Origin: an uncultured Anaeroplasmataceae bacterium
Lineage (GTDB): Bacteria > Bacillota_I > Bacilli_A > Acholeplasmatales > Anaeroplasmataceae
Reading direction: 5' to 3'
NCBI GenBank assembly: GCA_910579215.1
Contig: CAJTTN010000005.1
Location: 1 to 64,000 of the forward strand
DNA: 64,000 nt
Shown piece by piece: positions 52,647-61,881 of this stretch. Made by a program: the position numbers and the translations under genes. Position 1 is the stretch's first letter. Every line of letters starts with the position of its first letter. Under the pieces are notes generated by a model. That model ran no database searches and was not told the DNA's origin. It saw nothing but the letters and a program-made list of their open reading frames with translations.

Positions 52647-52990
52647 ATGCCTACGTCCACCTCACTTCCCTCAATCTTTATAAAAACTCTTTGAGGTAAA
52701 CAGGTAATAGTTTGTCCTGCATAATGAATTCGTCCCTGATGAACACAAATCTGATCCTTACAATCTGAGCTTATTACTTGAACTTCCTGATTTTGAATTT
52801 TAACTACAACGCTATTAATCAAAATTTCTGTGTCCTGATGTAAATCCAAATATTCAACAAGCTCCTTTTCAAAATATACTGCAACCTTTAAATTTTCTTT
52901 TTTTTGTAATGTGAAATATAAAATCAAAGCTATACTAGCAAGAAGAATGCACCCTATAATTAATAGTATATCATTTTTATATTTACGCAT
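52643..52990 (-). CDS. NusG domain II-containing membrane-anchored protein
   Basis: 115 residues. One N-terminal membrane helix (about 9-28) is followed by a small beta-barrel domain ending in the family pattern CKDQICVHQGRIHYAGQTITCLPQRVFI. In NusG_II proteins the paired Cys may be redox-active or bind a cofactor outside the cell. It overlaps ApbE by 8 nt and HepS1 by 4 nt. Confidence 0.85.
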   Translation of the reverse strand: MRKYKNDILLIIGCILLASIALILYFTLQKKENLKVAVYFEKELVEYLDLHQDTEILINSVVVKIQNQEVQVISSDCKDQICVHQGRIHYAGQTITCLPQRVFIKIEGSEVDVGI

Positions 52991-53945
52991 AGTCCTCTAC
53001 TCCTTCACTTTGAAATAGAAGCTTGTCTTGTTTAGCAACAACAAATTCTAAATTTTTATTTTTAAGAAATGTTTTAAGTTCCTCTAGTTCCATCGCAAAG
53101 CAGGCTGTAGAATAAGCATCTAAAGTTTTAGAGTCTTCTCCAATAATACTTATCGAATCATATAACATAGCTGGATATCCTGTTTTAGGATTTAATAAAT
53201 GGGAATAAAGTGTATCCCCTATTTTCACATACTGTTCCTTAATGGAGGAGGTGGCAATCGCCTTTTCTTGTAGATGTAAAATCTTATAATATCCACTATC
53301 AAAAGACTTAGAAAGACCAACAACAAAATCCTTCCCCTTTTTATTTCCTAACACAATAGCAGAGGCTCCAGCATTTAATAGATAGGAATGACAGTCTAAT
53401 GAATCTAAGTATTCCTTTGCTTTGCTTGTTGCAAAGCCCTTTGCAACTCCACCTAAATCTATATTCCCCTCACCAATAAGCTTAGCATGTAGACCCTCTA
53501 TCAGAATATCCGTTTCATTCATAATAGAAAGCTCAGATGCTATTATCGCATCTTTAGGTAGTTTCTTATCCTCTAATGCCTGTTTCCATAAACGGGATAA
53601 TCTTCCAATACATGGATTAAAGAAACCATCTGTATCCTTTTGCATTTCTATACTAAATTCTAGCAATTCCTTTAATTCAAAGGAGATTTCAGCCTCTCTT
53701 TTTTCATTTAGATCATAAACAGTACAAATCCCATTTCCTCTATGATAATCATCTGCAACATTTTCATATTTTTTATATATACTCTCTACATTCTTAGCAA
53801 GCTCTTTACTTTGTTCTGTATCATAAAAGGTAATAGTTATAACTGTATCCATCGCATAAAATGTATATTGTTCTTGAACAATAGCTTTTGAACAGGAAGC
53901 GGCAATGAAAAGCAAAAATACTATTATAAAACTTAACCTTTTCAT
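52983..53945 (-). CDS. apbE: FAD:protein FMN transferase (ApbE), lipoprotein
   Basis: 320 residues. A lipobox (IAASC) gives an exported, lipid-anchored enzyme. ApbE attaches FMN covalently to a Thr or Ser of target proteins, as in RNF/NQR complexes and extracellular electron transfer. Motifs are the AMDTVITITFYD start, GGVAKGFATSKAKEYLD, NAGAS and LDAYSTACFAM. The ATG at 53945 is used because the upstream GTG abuts the ribosome-binding site. First gene of the apbE-NusG_II-HepS1(-glnA) operon. No target flavoprotein is in the window. Confidence 0.92.
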   Translation of the reverse strand: MKRLSFIIVFLLFIAASCSKAIVQEQYTFYAMDTVITITFYDTEQSKELAKNVESIYKKYENVADDYHRGNGICTVYDLNEKREAEISFELKELLEFSIEMQKDTDGFFNPCIGRLSRLWKQALEDKKLPKDAIIASELSIMNETDILIEGLHAKLIGEGNIDLGGVAKGFATSKAKEYLDSLDCHSYLLNAGASAIVLGNKKGKDFVVGLSKSFDSGYYKILHLQEKAIATSSIKEQYVKIGDTLYSHLLNPKTGYPAMLYDSISIIGEDSKTLDAYSTACFAMELEELKTFLKNKNLEFVVAKQDKLLFQSEGVEDYA

Positions 53946-54114
53946 CAAGAACACTTCCTCTCATAATTATAAATTATACAATAATATATCCTAAAAATAA
54001 AGAAAAGCCTTATTTATTTCACAATAAAGGTATGAAAATAGCTTTCACTAGTAAATAATTATTTCATCTTAAATTTTAATATGATAAAATATAAACTGCG
54101 AAAAGGAAGATATT

Positions 54115-57100
54115 ATGAAAAAAGGATTGTTATTTTTATTATTATTTATTGGGCTAATATTTGTTTCTTGTTCAACAAAAACAACAGAATACACAATTAC
54201 CTATCATGTTGATACAAATGAAAATACGGTTACAGCTATTACATATGCCAAGGATTTTATACTTGAAAAAACAAACCTTCCTTCTGCTACTAAAGAAGGA
54301 TATGGTATAGCGGGCTGGTATGTAGACTCTAATTATACAACACAGGTGAAATTTCCATATACCGTAACGAAGGATGAATATTTCTATGCAAAATGGGCAA
54401 AGCTTCATAAGGTTAGCTTTAGCGTAAATGGAACCATCTTCTCTACGGAAGAGGTAATGGATGAGCATACATTAAGTAGAAAAGATGCACCAACTATAGA
54501 GGGCGGAACCTTTATAAATTGGTATGTAGATTCTGTATGTCAAATTCCATATGATTTCGAAAGTAAGGTTTACTCAGATTTCACTTTATATGCTAAATAT
54601 GAAATGGAAACCTTTACTGTTAGCTTTATGGATGATACTTCTTTATTAGAAAAACAAATTGTATCTTACAAAGAAAATGCTAAAGTACCAGATGCTCCTA
54701 AAAAAGAAGGGTTCATATTTAAAGGATGGTCTATTCATGAAGATACCTTTGAAGAATTTAATTTCAATACCCCTATTACAAAAAATATAGTTCTTTATGC
54801 TTACTTTGAAGATGGAAAGCAAAATCTACATTCCGTGACTTTATGGATTGATGGTATAAAAACAATAGTAGAAATAGAAGATGGAAAAACTCTAGAAAAT
54901 ATCAAGCTACCTGAGAAGGAGGGTTATCTTCTTAAGCGCTTATATTTAGATGAAAATAAAACCATCTCCTTTGATTGGACTTCAAAAATAACTGAAGATA
55001 TCATATTATATGGCTCCTTTGAGGTTTTAACCTACTCTATAGAATTTATCGTAGACGAAGCTGTATTTTATACAACTACTGCTTCATTTAATACTACAAT
55101 TTCTTCTATAACAGCGCCAGATAAAAAAGGGTATATCTTTAAGGGATGGTCTACATCTAATACGGAATATACTGCATTTGATTTTAATAGTACCATTCAT
55201 TCTAATTTAAAGCTTTATGCGTTTTATGAAATACAAACCTTTACTATTAGATACTATGACAAAGCAAATCTACTTCTAGAAGCAACCGTAAACTTTAATC
55301 AAACTGCTGAAAATAAGAGCGCTCCTGTAAAAGAGGGATTTACCTTTAAAGGGTGGTCTTTAAAAAAGGATGTTTTTGAAGCTTACGATTTTTCAGCTCC
55401 TGTAACAAAGGATATTACTCTGTATGCTTATTACGTTGCAAATGAATATACTGTTAAATTTATAAATGAGGGAGAAGAATACTACTCCTGCTCAGCACCA
55501 TATAATACAACCATTCTATTCCCAGATGCTCCTATAAAAAATGGATATGTTTTCAAGGGATGGTCTACTAGTAATATAGAATATATTGCCTTTACAAAAG
55601 ATACGCTTGTAAAACAAGATATAATCTTATATGCATTCTTTACGGAGGAAATTATTGTTACCTTCATAGTAGATGGAATAGAAACTTTAGTCAAAGTAGG
55701 GTTGGGAGAGCTAATAGAACTGCCAGAATCTCCAAAGAAGGAGGGCTTCCAGTTCCTTGGCTGGTATTTAGAGGAAGATAAATTTGATTTTTCAACACCA
55801 ATTTTAGAAAATTTAACTCTTGTTGCTAAATTCAGTGAAATTCAAATTGACTTAAAGTCATGTGGAGGATATAGCGAAGGATTCTATTTTGAAGCTACTC
55901 CAGTCCCTAATTCCTCTATAGCTGATTATGTTGTAACGTATCGCAAAAAGAATACGACTACTTGGTCTAAGGTGGATGATGCTTTAATACGATTGGAAAA
56001 CAATTTAATTCGTTGTGATGCTGTTGGGTTAGCGGCAGGAGAGTATGAGGTTAACATTGAGGTACTTGAAAAAAAGGTGGATTTTACCTGTACAGTTTCT
56101 TCCTATGACAGATCAGGATATGCTCATTTTAAAGCTTCTTCTGGTATCGGAGCCTATAATAACGATGGAAGCTTAAAAGCTAATGCTGTTGTTGTATATG
56201 TTACTGATCAAAATAAAAACACGGTAACTGCAAAAATCGGTTCAAATACTTATACAGGATTATCAGAAATACTTCAAAAACAAAATGGAAAAATACCTGT
56301 AGTAATTCGCATTATCGGTACCATTAACGCAGCAACCTGGAATAAAATTGATTATAAAATAAATGGAGTTACTTCTATTACTCCTAATCAGGTTGTTGGA
56401 GCAAACCAAAAGCCTTTATCCTTAAAGACTTATGATGAGAGCGAATTAATCTCAGGAGGATTTAATGATTTTTCAAATGATATTCAATCAGGAATTACAA
56501 AATTAAATGGACTAACAAATAAAATTAAATATGATCCTTCTAAGGAAGAATTTGATTCCTATTATAATATGTTAGATATTAGTGGTGCTAAAAATGTAAC
56601 TATAGAGGGGATAGGAACTACTGCAAAATTATATCAATGGGGTTTCACTTGGAAAAATTGCTCATCTATAGAAATTCGCAATTTAACCTTTGATGATTAC
56701 ACAGAGGATGCTTGTAGCTTTGAGGGTAGTGATGATTCAACTACACTTGATGGATTTACAACAGGACATATTTGGATTCATCATAACACCTTTAATGAGG
56801 GAAAAAATAATTGGGATGTTTGTAATGAACAGGATAAGCATGAGGGAGATGGTGCTACCGATTTTAAAAAGAATGCCTACATAACCGTTGCCTATAATCA
56901 TTATTATAAGAACCACAAAACAGGGCTAGTTGGGGGATCTGATTCTCAGCATACTGCATGCGTAACCTTCCATCATAACTTCTATGACCAATGTAGTAGT
57001 AGACTACCTTTAGGTAGACAAGCAAATATGCATATGTATAATAACTATTATTATAAGTCCTCTGGAACAAATATGTCTATTCGAGCAAACGGATATGCTT

Positions 57101-58047
57101 TAGTAGAAAATTGCGTATTTGAAGAGGTGAACAATCCGTTTGAAGTTAAGGCTACAGCTGCTATTAAGTCTTACAACAATATACTTACAGGCTGTAAAGG
57201 ATTAAATCAAGCAACAGTTGTAAACTCTAGAACTGAAGCTGTAGAAAATTCTAATATATATGGAACAGATTTTGATACGAATGCTTCTATCTTCTACTAT
57301 GATGCAACAAATAAGACTTCTAAAGTTTCCATTTTACATGAGACTTCCAAGGTTAAAGAATACTGTAAGCTTTATGCTGGTGCACTTAAAAATAGTGCTA
57401 CAAATCCTGGTGGTTCTTCTGGTTCAAATCCTAATCCAACTCCACCAGAAGAAACAGGAACATGGGAAACAATTTTTAAGGATGATTTTTCTTCCTCATC
57501 AATTATAACTCATACTTCAAATGGATCTATACCAACTGAACAGGGATTTTATTATACTTATACTACTGGAGGCAATCAAGAATTAAATCATATAGCTGTA
57601 AGCAATGGAGTTTTAAATATCAATGATACTTCTGATGTTGCAACCACCTATGGATACTATATCATTGGATCCTCCTATACAGCTAAAAAGGTGAGAATTT
57701 CCTTAGATTTCACACCTCAAACATCTAATGGTAAATGGACACCCATACACTTTTTAGATGGTCAACAGAATTTAGGAATACGTACTGATGCAGATAAGGT
57801 TTTAGGCTATACAATAGATGCTGGAGTTACAAATGTTAAAATCTTGTCTTCTGCGATGAGTGCAAAAACAATGTATCATATTGAGCTACTCATAGATTTT
57901 ACAACAAAAACTACTGTAGTAAAAATAGATACTTCGTCTATGGAAATAACAGGATATGCTCCTGAGATTCAAGGAATAATGTTTCAAACTGCTACAGCGA
58001 TACGTTCATTTATAATAGATAATTTACATATTGAAACGTTTAATTAA
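54115..58047 (+). CDS. Pectate lyase lipoprotein with InlB B-repeat stalk
   Basis: 1310 residues. Signal peptide with lipobox (FVSCS), so tethered to the outer face of the membrane. Residues ~30-580 hold eight InlB B-type repeats of ~70 residues, marked by K(E/K)G(F/Y).FKGW and LYA.(F/Y). Residues ~680-1095 form a right-handed beta-helix of polysaccharide lyase family 1, with DGATDFKKNA (Ca site) and the catalytic-arginine SRLPLGRQ motif. A Pro/Ser linker and a ~190-residue C-terminal module, probably carbohydrate-binding, follow. It cleaves pectate by beta-elimination. AAGGAAG precedes the ATG. A monocistronic gene with a terminator. Confidence 0.88.
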   Translation: MKKGLLFLLLFIGLIFVSCSTKTTEYTITYHVDTNENTVTAITYAKDFILEKTNLPSATKEGYGIAGWYVDSNYTTQVKFPYTVTKDEYFYAKWAKLHKVSFSVNGTIFSTEEVMDEHTLSRKDAPTIEGGTFINWYVDSVCQIPYDFESKVYSDFTLYAKYEMETFTVSFMDDTSLLEKQIVSYKENAKVPDAPKKEGFIFKGWSIHEDTFEEFNFNTPITKNIVLYAYFEDGKQNLHSVTLWIDGIKTIVEIEDGKTLENIKLPEKEGYLLKRLYLDENKTISFDWTSKITEDIILYGSFEVLTYSIEFIVDEAVFYTTTASFNTTISSITAPDKKGYIFKGWSTSNTEYTAFDFNSTIHSNLKLYAFYEIQTFTIRYYDKANLLLEATVNFNQTAENKSAPVKEGFTFKGWSLKKDVFEAYDFSAPVTKDITLYAYYVANEYTVKFINEGEEYYSCSAPYNTTILFPDAPIKNGYVFKGWSTSNIEYIAFTKDTLVKQDIILYAFFTEEIIVTFIVDGIETLVKVGLGELIELPESPKKEGFQFLGWYLEEDKFDFSTPILENLTLVAKFSEIQIDLKSCGGYSEGFYFEATPVPNSSIADYVVTYRKKNTTTWSKVDDALIRLENNLIRCDAVGLAAGEYEVNIEVLEKKVDFTCTVSSYDRSGYAHFKASSGIGAYNNDGSLKANAVVVYVTDQNKNTVTAKIGSNTYTGLSEILQKQNGKIPVVIRIIGTINAATWNKIDYKINGVTSITPNQVVGANQKPLSLKTYDESELISGGFNDFSNDIQSGITKLNGLTNKIKYDPSKEEFDSYYNMLDISGAKNVTIEGIGTTAKLYQWGFTWKNCSSIEIRNLTFDDYTEDACSFEGSDDSTTLDGFTTGHIWIHHNTFNEGKNNWDVCNEQDKHEGDGATDFKKNAYITVAYNHYYKNHKTGLVGGSDSQHTACVTFHHNFYDQCSSRLPLGRQANMHMYNNYYYKSSGTNMSIRANGYALVENCVFEEVNNPFEVKATAAIKSYNNILTGCKGLNQATVVNSRTEAVENSNIYGTDFDTNASIFYYDATNKTSKVSILHETSKVKEYCKLYAGALKNSATNPGGSSGSNPNPTPPEETGTWETIFKDDFSSSSIITHTSNGSIPTEQGFYYTYTTGGNQELNHIAVSNGVLNINDTSDVATTYGYYIIGSSYTAKKVRISLDFTPQTSNGKWTPIHFLDGQQNLGIRTDADKVLGYTIDAGVTNVKILSSAMSAKTMYHIELLIDFTTKTTVVKIDTSSMEITGYAPEIQGIMFQTATAIRSFIIDNLHIETFN

Positions 58048-58057
58048 ACAAAAAAAA

Positions 58058-58094
58058 GAGTTTATCCATTGGAAACCTAGATAAACTCTTTTTT
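58058..58094. terminator. Bidirectional terminator between pectate lyase and cls
   Basis: 9-bp stem GAGTTTATC / GATAAACTC with a 13-nt loop, flanked by A- and T-runs, so it serves both convergent genes. Confidence 0.88.
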
Positions 58095-58101
58095 ATTACC
58101 T

Positions 58102-59640
58102 TTAAAAGAGAGGTGCAAATAGATAAAGAATATAAGCAACTAATCTTTGCCATAGGGATCTTTTTTTCCATTCTTCATAGGTAATTTGACGACTTTCTGC
58201 ACAAGCCTTTAAAAAATCATTTTGCATATTTTTAATTTCTTCATCTAATAGAACTAAAGCTCCACACTCATAATGTAAAAATAAGCTTCTATAATCCATA
58301 TTAATTGTACCAATAAAAGCATATTTATTATCTACAATAATATTTTTAGCATGGTTAAATCCTTTTGAATATTCGTAAATTTTTCCTCCTGCTGTTAATA
58401 TATCTCTATAATTCGAACGAGCCAAATAAAAGGCTGTTTTTTTATCTGGTATGCCTGGCATTAGAATTCTAACATCGACTCCACTTTTTGCTGCTAATAC
58501 TATATTTTCTAACATATTACTATCTAAAACTAAGTATGGTGTAGAGATATACAAGGTTTTATCCGCACCTGTTATTAAAGAACGAAATACATCATAGCTA
58601 ATATTTTTTTGATTTGATGGCCCATCGCCAAAGGGTAATATAAAGCTTGAGTTTCTAGAAATTCCTGTATCCATATAATAGTTTTCTAAAGGTAAAATTT
58701 CTTGTGTTGACATATACCACATTTCTGTAAATAATGCAATAAATGTAGTAACTGCATCTCCATAATATTTACCACAATTATCTCTCCAAAAGCCAAAGCG
58801 TTCTTTCATATGAACATACTCATCTGCAAAATTATCTCCACCGCAATAGGCTATTTTACCATCAATGATTGTTATTTTGCGATGATCACGATAATTAAAA
58901 GCTGGATTAATGTTTAATCCTAAAGGATTATAATTCGTAATTTGACAGTTTGGAATATTGGTTATTCTTTTCAATGTCTTAGTTTTTAAAGTAGCCTTAG
59001 ATCCTAAGTCGTCATATATAATTTTTATTTCTACTCCTGCTTCACCCTTTTGTTCTAAGATAGGTAAAAGCTTTGAAAGAAGATACCCATCTCCAATAAT
59101 AAAGGTTTCTATAAAAATATATTTTTCTGCCTGCTTAATTTCTAAAAGCATATCCTCAAACTTTTCCTTACCATCACGTAAAAATGTATAAACTGTATTT
59201 TTATAAACTGGATAATCATCCTTCAAAACTCTCGCAAATTTTAAAGCCTTAGAATCTAATAATCCAAGTTCATCTATAACACCATTATCAAAGGAATACT
59301 TTTTCATTTCTGAGTAGAATTTTTTTTGTTTTCTGCGAGGGAGCCTTCTACTAGAGGAATTTAACATATAAAGAAGCGTAAATGGCAATGGCAATAACAT
59401 AATTAGGATAGACCATGTCAGCTTATAACTTGTTAAAATTGGCTTATGGATAATATGCATGACCACAATAAAACCAATACATTCAATAACCAAATATAAA
59501 ACGATATTCAATTGATTATAAAAATTTATTTGAAACATTAAAGTAAATAAATAAATTTGAATAGCAAACACAAAAAGTGTAATACATAAGGTAACTATTC
59601 TTTTCCATATTGGTAAACTACGTCTTTCGTTTTGCGTCAT
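58102..59640 (-). CDS. cls: Cardiolipin synthase
   Basis: 512 residues, normal. Joins two phosphatidylglycerols into cardiolipin at the membrane. Two N-terminal helices plus a third near 75 are followed by two phospholipase-D HKD boxes (YRDHRKITIIDG and FNHAKNIIVDNKYAFIG). AGGAGG lies 7 nt before the ATG. The gene starts 21 nt after the histidine kinase stop, so it is the third gene of a two-component operon. Confidence 0.94.
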   Translation of the reverse strand: MTQNERRSLPIWKRIVTLCITLFVFAIQIYLFTLMFQINFYNQLNIVLYLVIECIGFIVVMHIIHKPILTSYKLTWSILIMLLPLPFTLLYMLNSSSRRLPRRKQKKFYSEMKKYSFDNGVIDELGLLDSKALKFARVLKDDYPVYKNTVYTFLRDGKEKFEDMLLEIKQAEKYIFIETFIIGDGYLLSKLLPILEQKGEAGVEIKIIYDDLGSKATLKTKTLKRITNIPNCQITNYNPLGLNINPAFNYRDHRKITIIDGKIAYCGGDNFADEYVHMKERFGFWRDNCGKYYGDAVTTFIALFTEMWYMSTQEILPLENYYMDTGISRNSSFILPFGDGPSNQKNISYDVFRSLITGADKTLYISTPYLVLDSNMLENIVLAAKSGVDVRILMPGIPDKKTAFYLARSNYRDILTAGGKIYEYSKGFNHAKNIIVDNKYAFIGTINMDYRSLFLHYECGALVLLDEEIKNMQNDFLKACAESRQITYEEWKKRSLWQRLVAYILYLFAPLF

Positions 59641-59661
59641 TACCCTTCACCTCCTATAGCT

Positions 59662-60948
59662 TTACTTTGTTATAATAAAGGAAACTCCTATAGACTCATT
59701 CTTTACAATCAGCTTCATCCCAAAGAAATCCACTGTTTTTTGAACTATAGACATTCCCAATCCAAATTCTCCTTTACTTCCTTTTTCATAAGGCTTAAAA
59801 GAATGTTTTATAAATTGCTCATCTATATGCTCTCCATCATTATATATTCTTAACCGATCTTTTTTTAAAATGACCTTTATTTTTGATTTTGCATATCGTT
59901 TTGCATTATCTATTATATTATCTACAACCGTAAAATAATTCTCACGATAGCCTTTAAAGAAGATATCCTCTGTCAAATCAAGTTCAATTTCTAACTCTGT
60001 TTGGAACTTATAGCCCATGACAACCTCTTCAATGACCTCCTTCATATCTACATCCTCAAATTCATGATCCTTTTGTAAATATTCCAAGGAATTGTATTGA
60101 AGAAGTCGATTAACTTTATGCTTTAAAATTTCTGCCTGAGAAATAATAATACGGCTACTCTCTTCATCTGCCATTCCATCTTGCTGAGCTTCTGCATAGG
60201 ACTTGATAACGGCAATAGGCGTTTTGAAATCATGACTCATATTTTGAAGCATTTCTTGCTTCTGCTTTTCACTTTCCTGTATCTCCACTCTCATAGTCTC
60301 AATAGTACGAGATAGCTCTCCAATCTCATCTAAGGCAGCATCTTGATAAGATACATTATAGCCATTAGAAGGAAGGCTTAAAATATGATTTTGTAATCGA
60401 TGTAGTCTCTTCGTAAATTGATTACTCCAAAGGACGATACAAATAATTGCTAAACAAACGATGATAATAAATACTAAAATAATTTGTAACGAAACTGTAT
60501 TCGATAGATTATGAACAAACAATGAATTTGTAACAATTAAATTGAAGCCTTGTATTCCTTCTGTAAATGTAACAACATAATAGATAGTCTTATGATCTAA
60601 ATTAATAATCTTTCTTTTTACTATAGAGGTATCTTTTTGAACTGCAATTGCCTCTTCAATAATTTTTTCTAATTCCTTAGGACTTAAATAGGAGGTAATA
60701 TCAGTAGAAGCCATGACAAGTCCACCTCTAACCTTTACAAAGCCTACTTTCATATCGTCAAAATCCACATTAGGATCCTGTGTATGGGCATTTAAAAGTG
60801 CAGAATAGGTAATTAGACGAGAATAGGTTTCTTGTTCAGCAACATCCTTTAAACGAATTAAGGTAATGGATGTGAAAGAAACTGCAGATATGATTAAAAT
60901 AAAGGTAAATAAAATAGCAATTTGACCTGAGATAGATAATTTTTTCAT
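59662..60948 (-). CDS. Sensor histidine kinase
   Basis: 428 residues. Two membrane helices (about 10-32 and 150-175) flank an extracytoplasmic sensor of ~120 residues. Then come a HAMP segment, the DHp box with the phospho-accepting His (NMSHDFKTPIAVIKSYAE), the N box (DNIIDNAKRYAK) and a GLGMSIVQK G box. ATG overlaps the regulator stop by 4 nt. The signal is unknown; the partner cls gene points to membrane or envelope stress. Confidence 0.93.
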   Translation of the reverse strand: MKKLSISGQIAILFTFILIISAVSFTSITLIRLKDVAEQETYSRLITYSALLNAHTQDPNVDFDDMKVGFVKVRGGLVMASTDITSYLSPKELEKIIEEAIAVQKDTSIVKRKIINLDHKTIYYVVTFTEGIQGFNLIVTNSLFVHNLSNTVSLQIILVFIIIVCLAIICIVLWSNQFTKRLHRLQNHILSLPSNGYNVSYQDAALDEIGELSRTIETMRVEIQESEKQKQEMLQNMSHDFKTPIAVIKSYAEAQQDGMADEESSRIIISQAEILKHKVNRLLQYNSLEYLQKDHEFEDVDMKEVIEEVVMGYKFQTELEIELDLTEDIFFKGYRENYFTVVDNIIDNAKRYAKSKIKVILKKDRLRIYNDGEHIDEQFIKHSFKPYEKGSKGEFGLGMSIVQKTVDFFGMKLIVKNESIGVSFIITK

Positions 60949-61622
60949 GGAATCAGCCTATATCCATATCCATAAATTGTTTCTATTTGTAATTCAGGCA
61001 TTTTAGAACGTAATCTTCTTAACAAATCATCTACAACACGATCACTCCCAAAATAGTCTTCTCCCCATACGGCATTTAAGATTTGATCTCTAGAAAAAGC
61101 CTTACTTGGATTTTCAGCCAAGTATAATAATAGATCATACTCCTTAGAGGTTAAAGAAACTGGATCATTTTGAAAGGAGACACTTCTTCTATCTTTATCT
61201 AAAATATAATTTCCTAATAGTAACAAATTTTTATTTGTTTTAATCGTAGAATTAAATTCATAAGTTCTAGCTAAAAGATTTTTCACACGTAACACAAGCT
61301 CTCTTATAGAATAGGGCTTAGCTAGGTAATCATCACTCCCCAATTCTAATCCCATAATTTTATCGATATCCTGATCTCTTGCTGAAGTAAAAATGACAGG
61401 CTTTGTCGGATTTTTCTCTCTAATTTTTTTGATTAAATCATATCCACTTATAATTCCAGGCAGCATAATATCTAAGATCCATAAATCATAAGCAAACTCT
61501 GCATCCTGTAAAGCCTCTTCTCCATTAGAATAAAGCTTTACCTCATATCCCTCTGTACAAAGATATTTGAGAACTAGTGCTGCAAGATTTTTTTCATCTT
61601 CTACAATTGCAATTTTATACAT
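60945..61622 (-). CDS. OmpR-family response regulator
   Basis: 225 residues. A receiver domain (EDE at 8-10, phospho-acceptor Asp in LWILDIMLPG, Lys in DDYLAKPY) is followed by a winged-helix DNA-binding domain of OmpR/PhoB type (VSLTSKEYDLLLYLAENP, RVVDDLLRRLR). ATG at 61622 preceded by AGGTGA; an earlier in-frame GTG is less likely. Probably autoregulates its operon; the palindrome at 61678-61715 upstream is a candidate operator. Confidence 0.94.
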   Translation of the reverse strand: MYKIAIVEDEKNLAALVLKYLCTEGYEVKLYSNGEEALQDAEFAYDLWILDIMLPGIISGYDLIKKIREKNPTKPVIFTSARDQDIDKIMGLELGSDDYLAKPYSIRELVLRVKNLLARTYEFNSTIKTNKNLLLLGNYILDKDRRSVSFQNDPVSLTSKEYDLLLYLAENPSKAFSRDQILNAVWGEDYFGSDRVVDDLLRRLRSKMPELQIETIYGYGYRLIP

Positions 61623-61654
61623 TTCAATCACCTACTTAATGTTACTATACTATT

Positions 61655-61683
61655 ATTATACTATACTTTTTAATAGGGATAAA
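61655..61683 (-). promoter_or_regulatory. Promoter of the two-component-cls operon
   Basis: On the minus strand TTTATC (61683-61678), 17-nt spacer, TATAAT (61660-61655). The -35 is part of the palindrome described next. Confidence 0.5.
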
Positions 61684-61715
61684 GGGCAACCTAAATTTTT
61701 CGGTTGCCCTTTATC
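61678..61715. repeat. 14-bp perfect palindrome over the -35 region
   Basis: GATAAAGGGCAACC (61678-61691) and GGTTGCCCTTTATC (61702-61715), with a 10-nt AT-rich spacer. There is no T-run on either side, so a simple terminator is less likely than an operator. Similar in core to the hairpin at 192-218. Confidence 0.6.
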
Positions 61716-61881
61716 TTGGGAGAGTTATAGTTTGCTTATGAAAAAAGTTTCTATCTATGTAGGGATATTTAGATAGATACTGTCTTTTAAAGACACCTAT
61801 AGTATATAATAAGAAAACGTTATGAATATCGCAAAATTATGGGAAATTGTGAAAAAATTAAAAATTTAGTTTTTTTTACTA

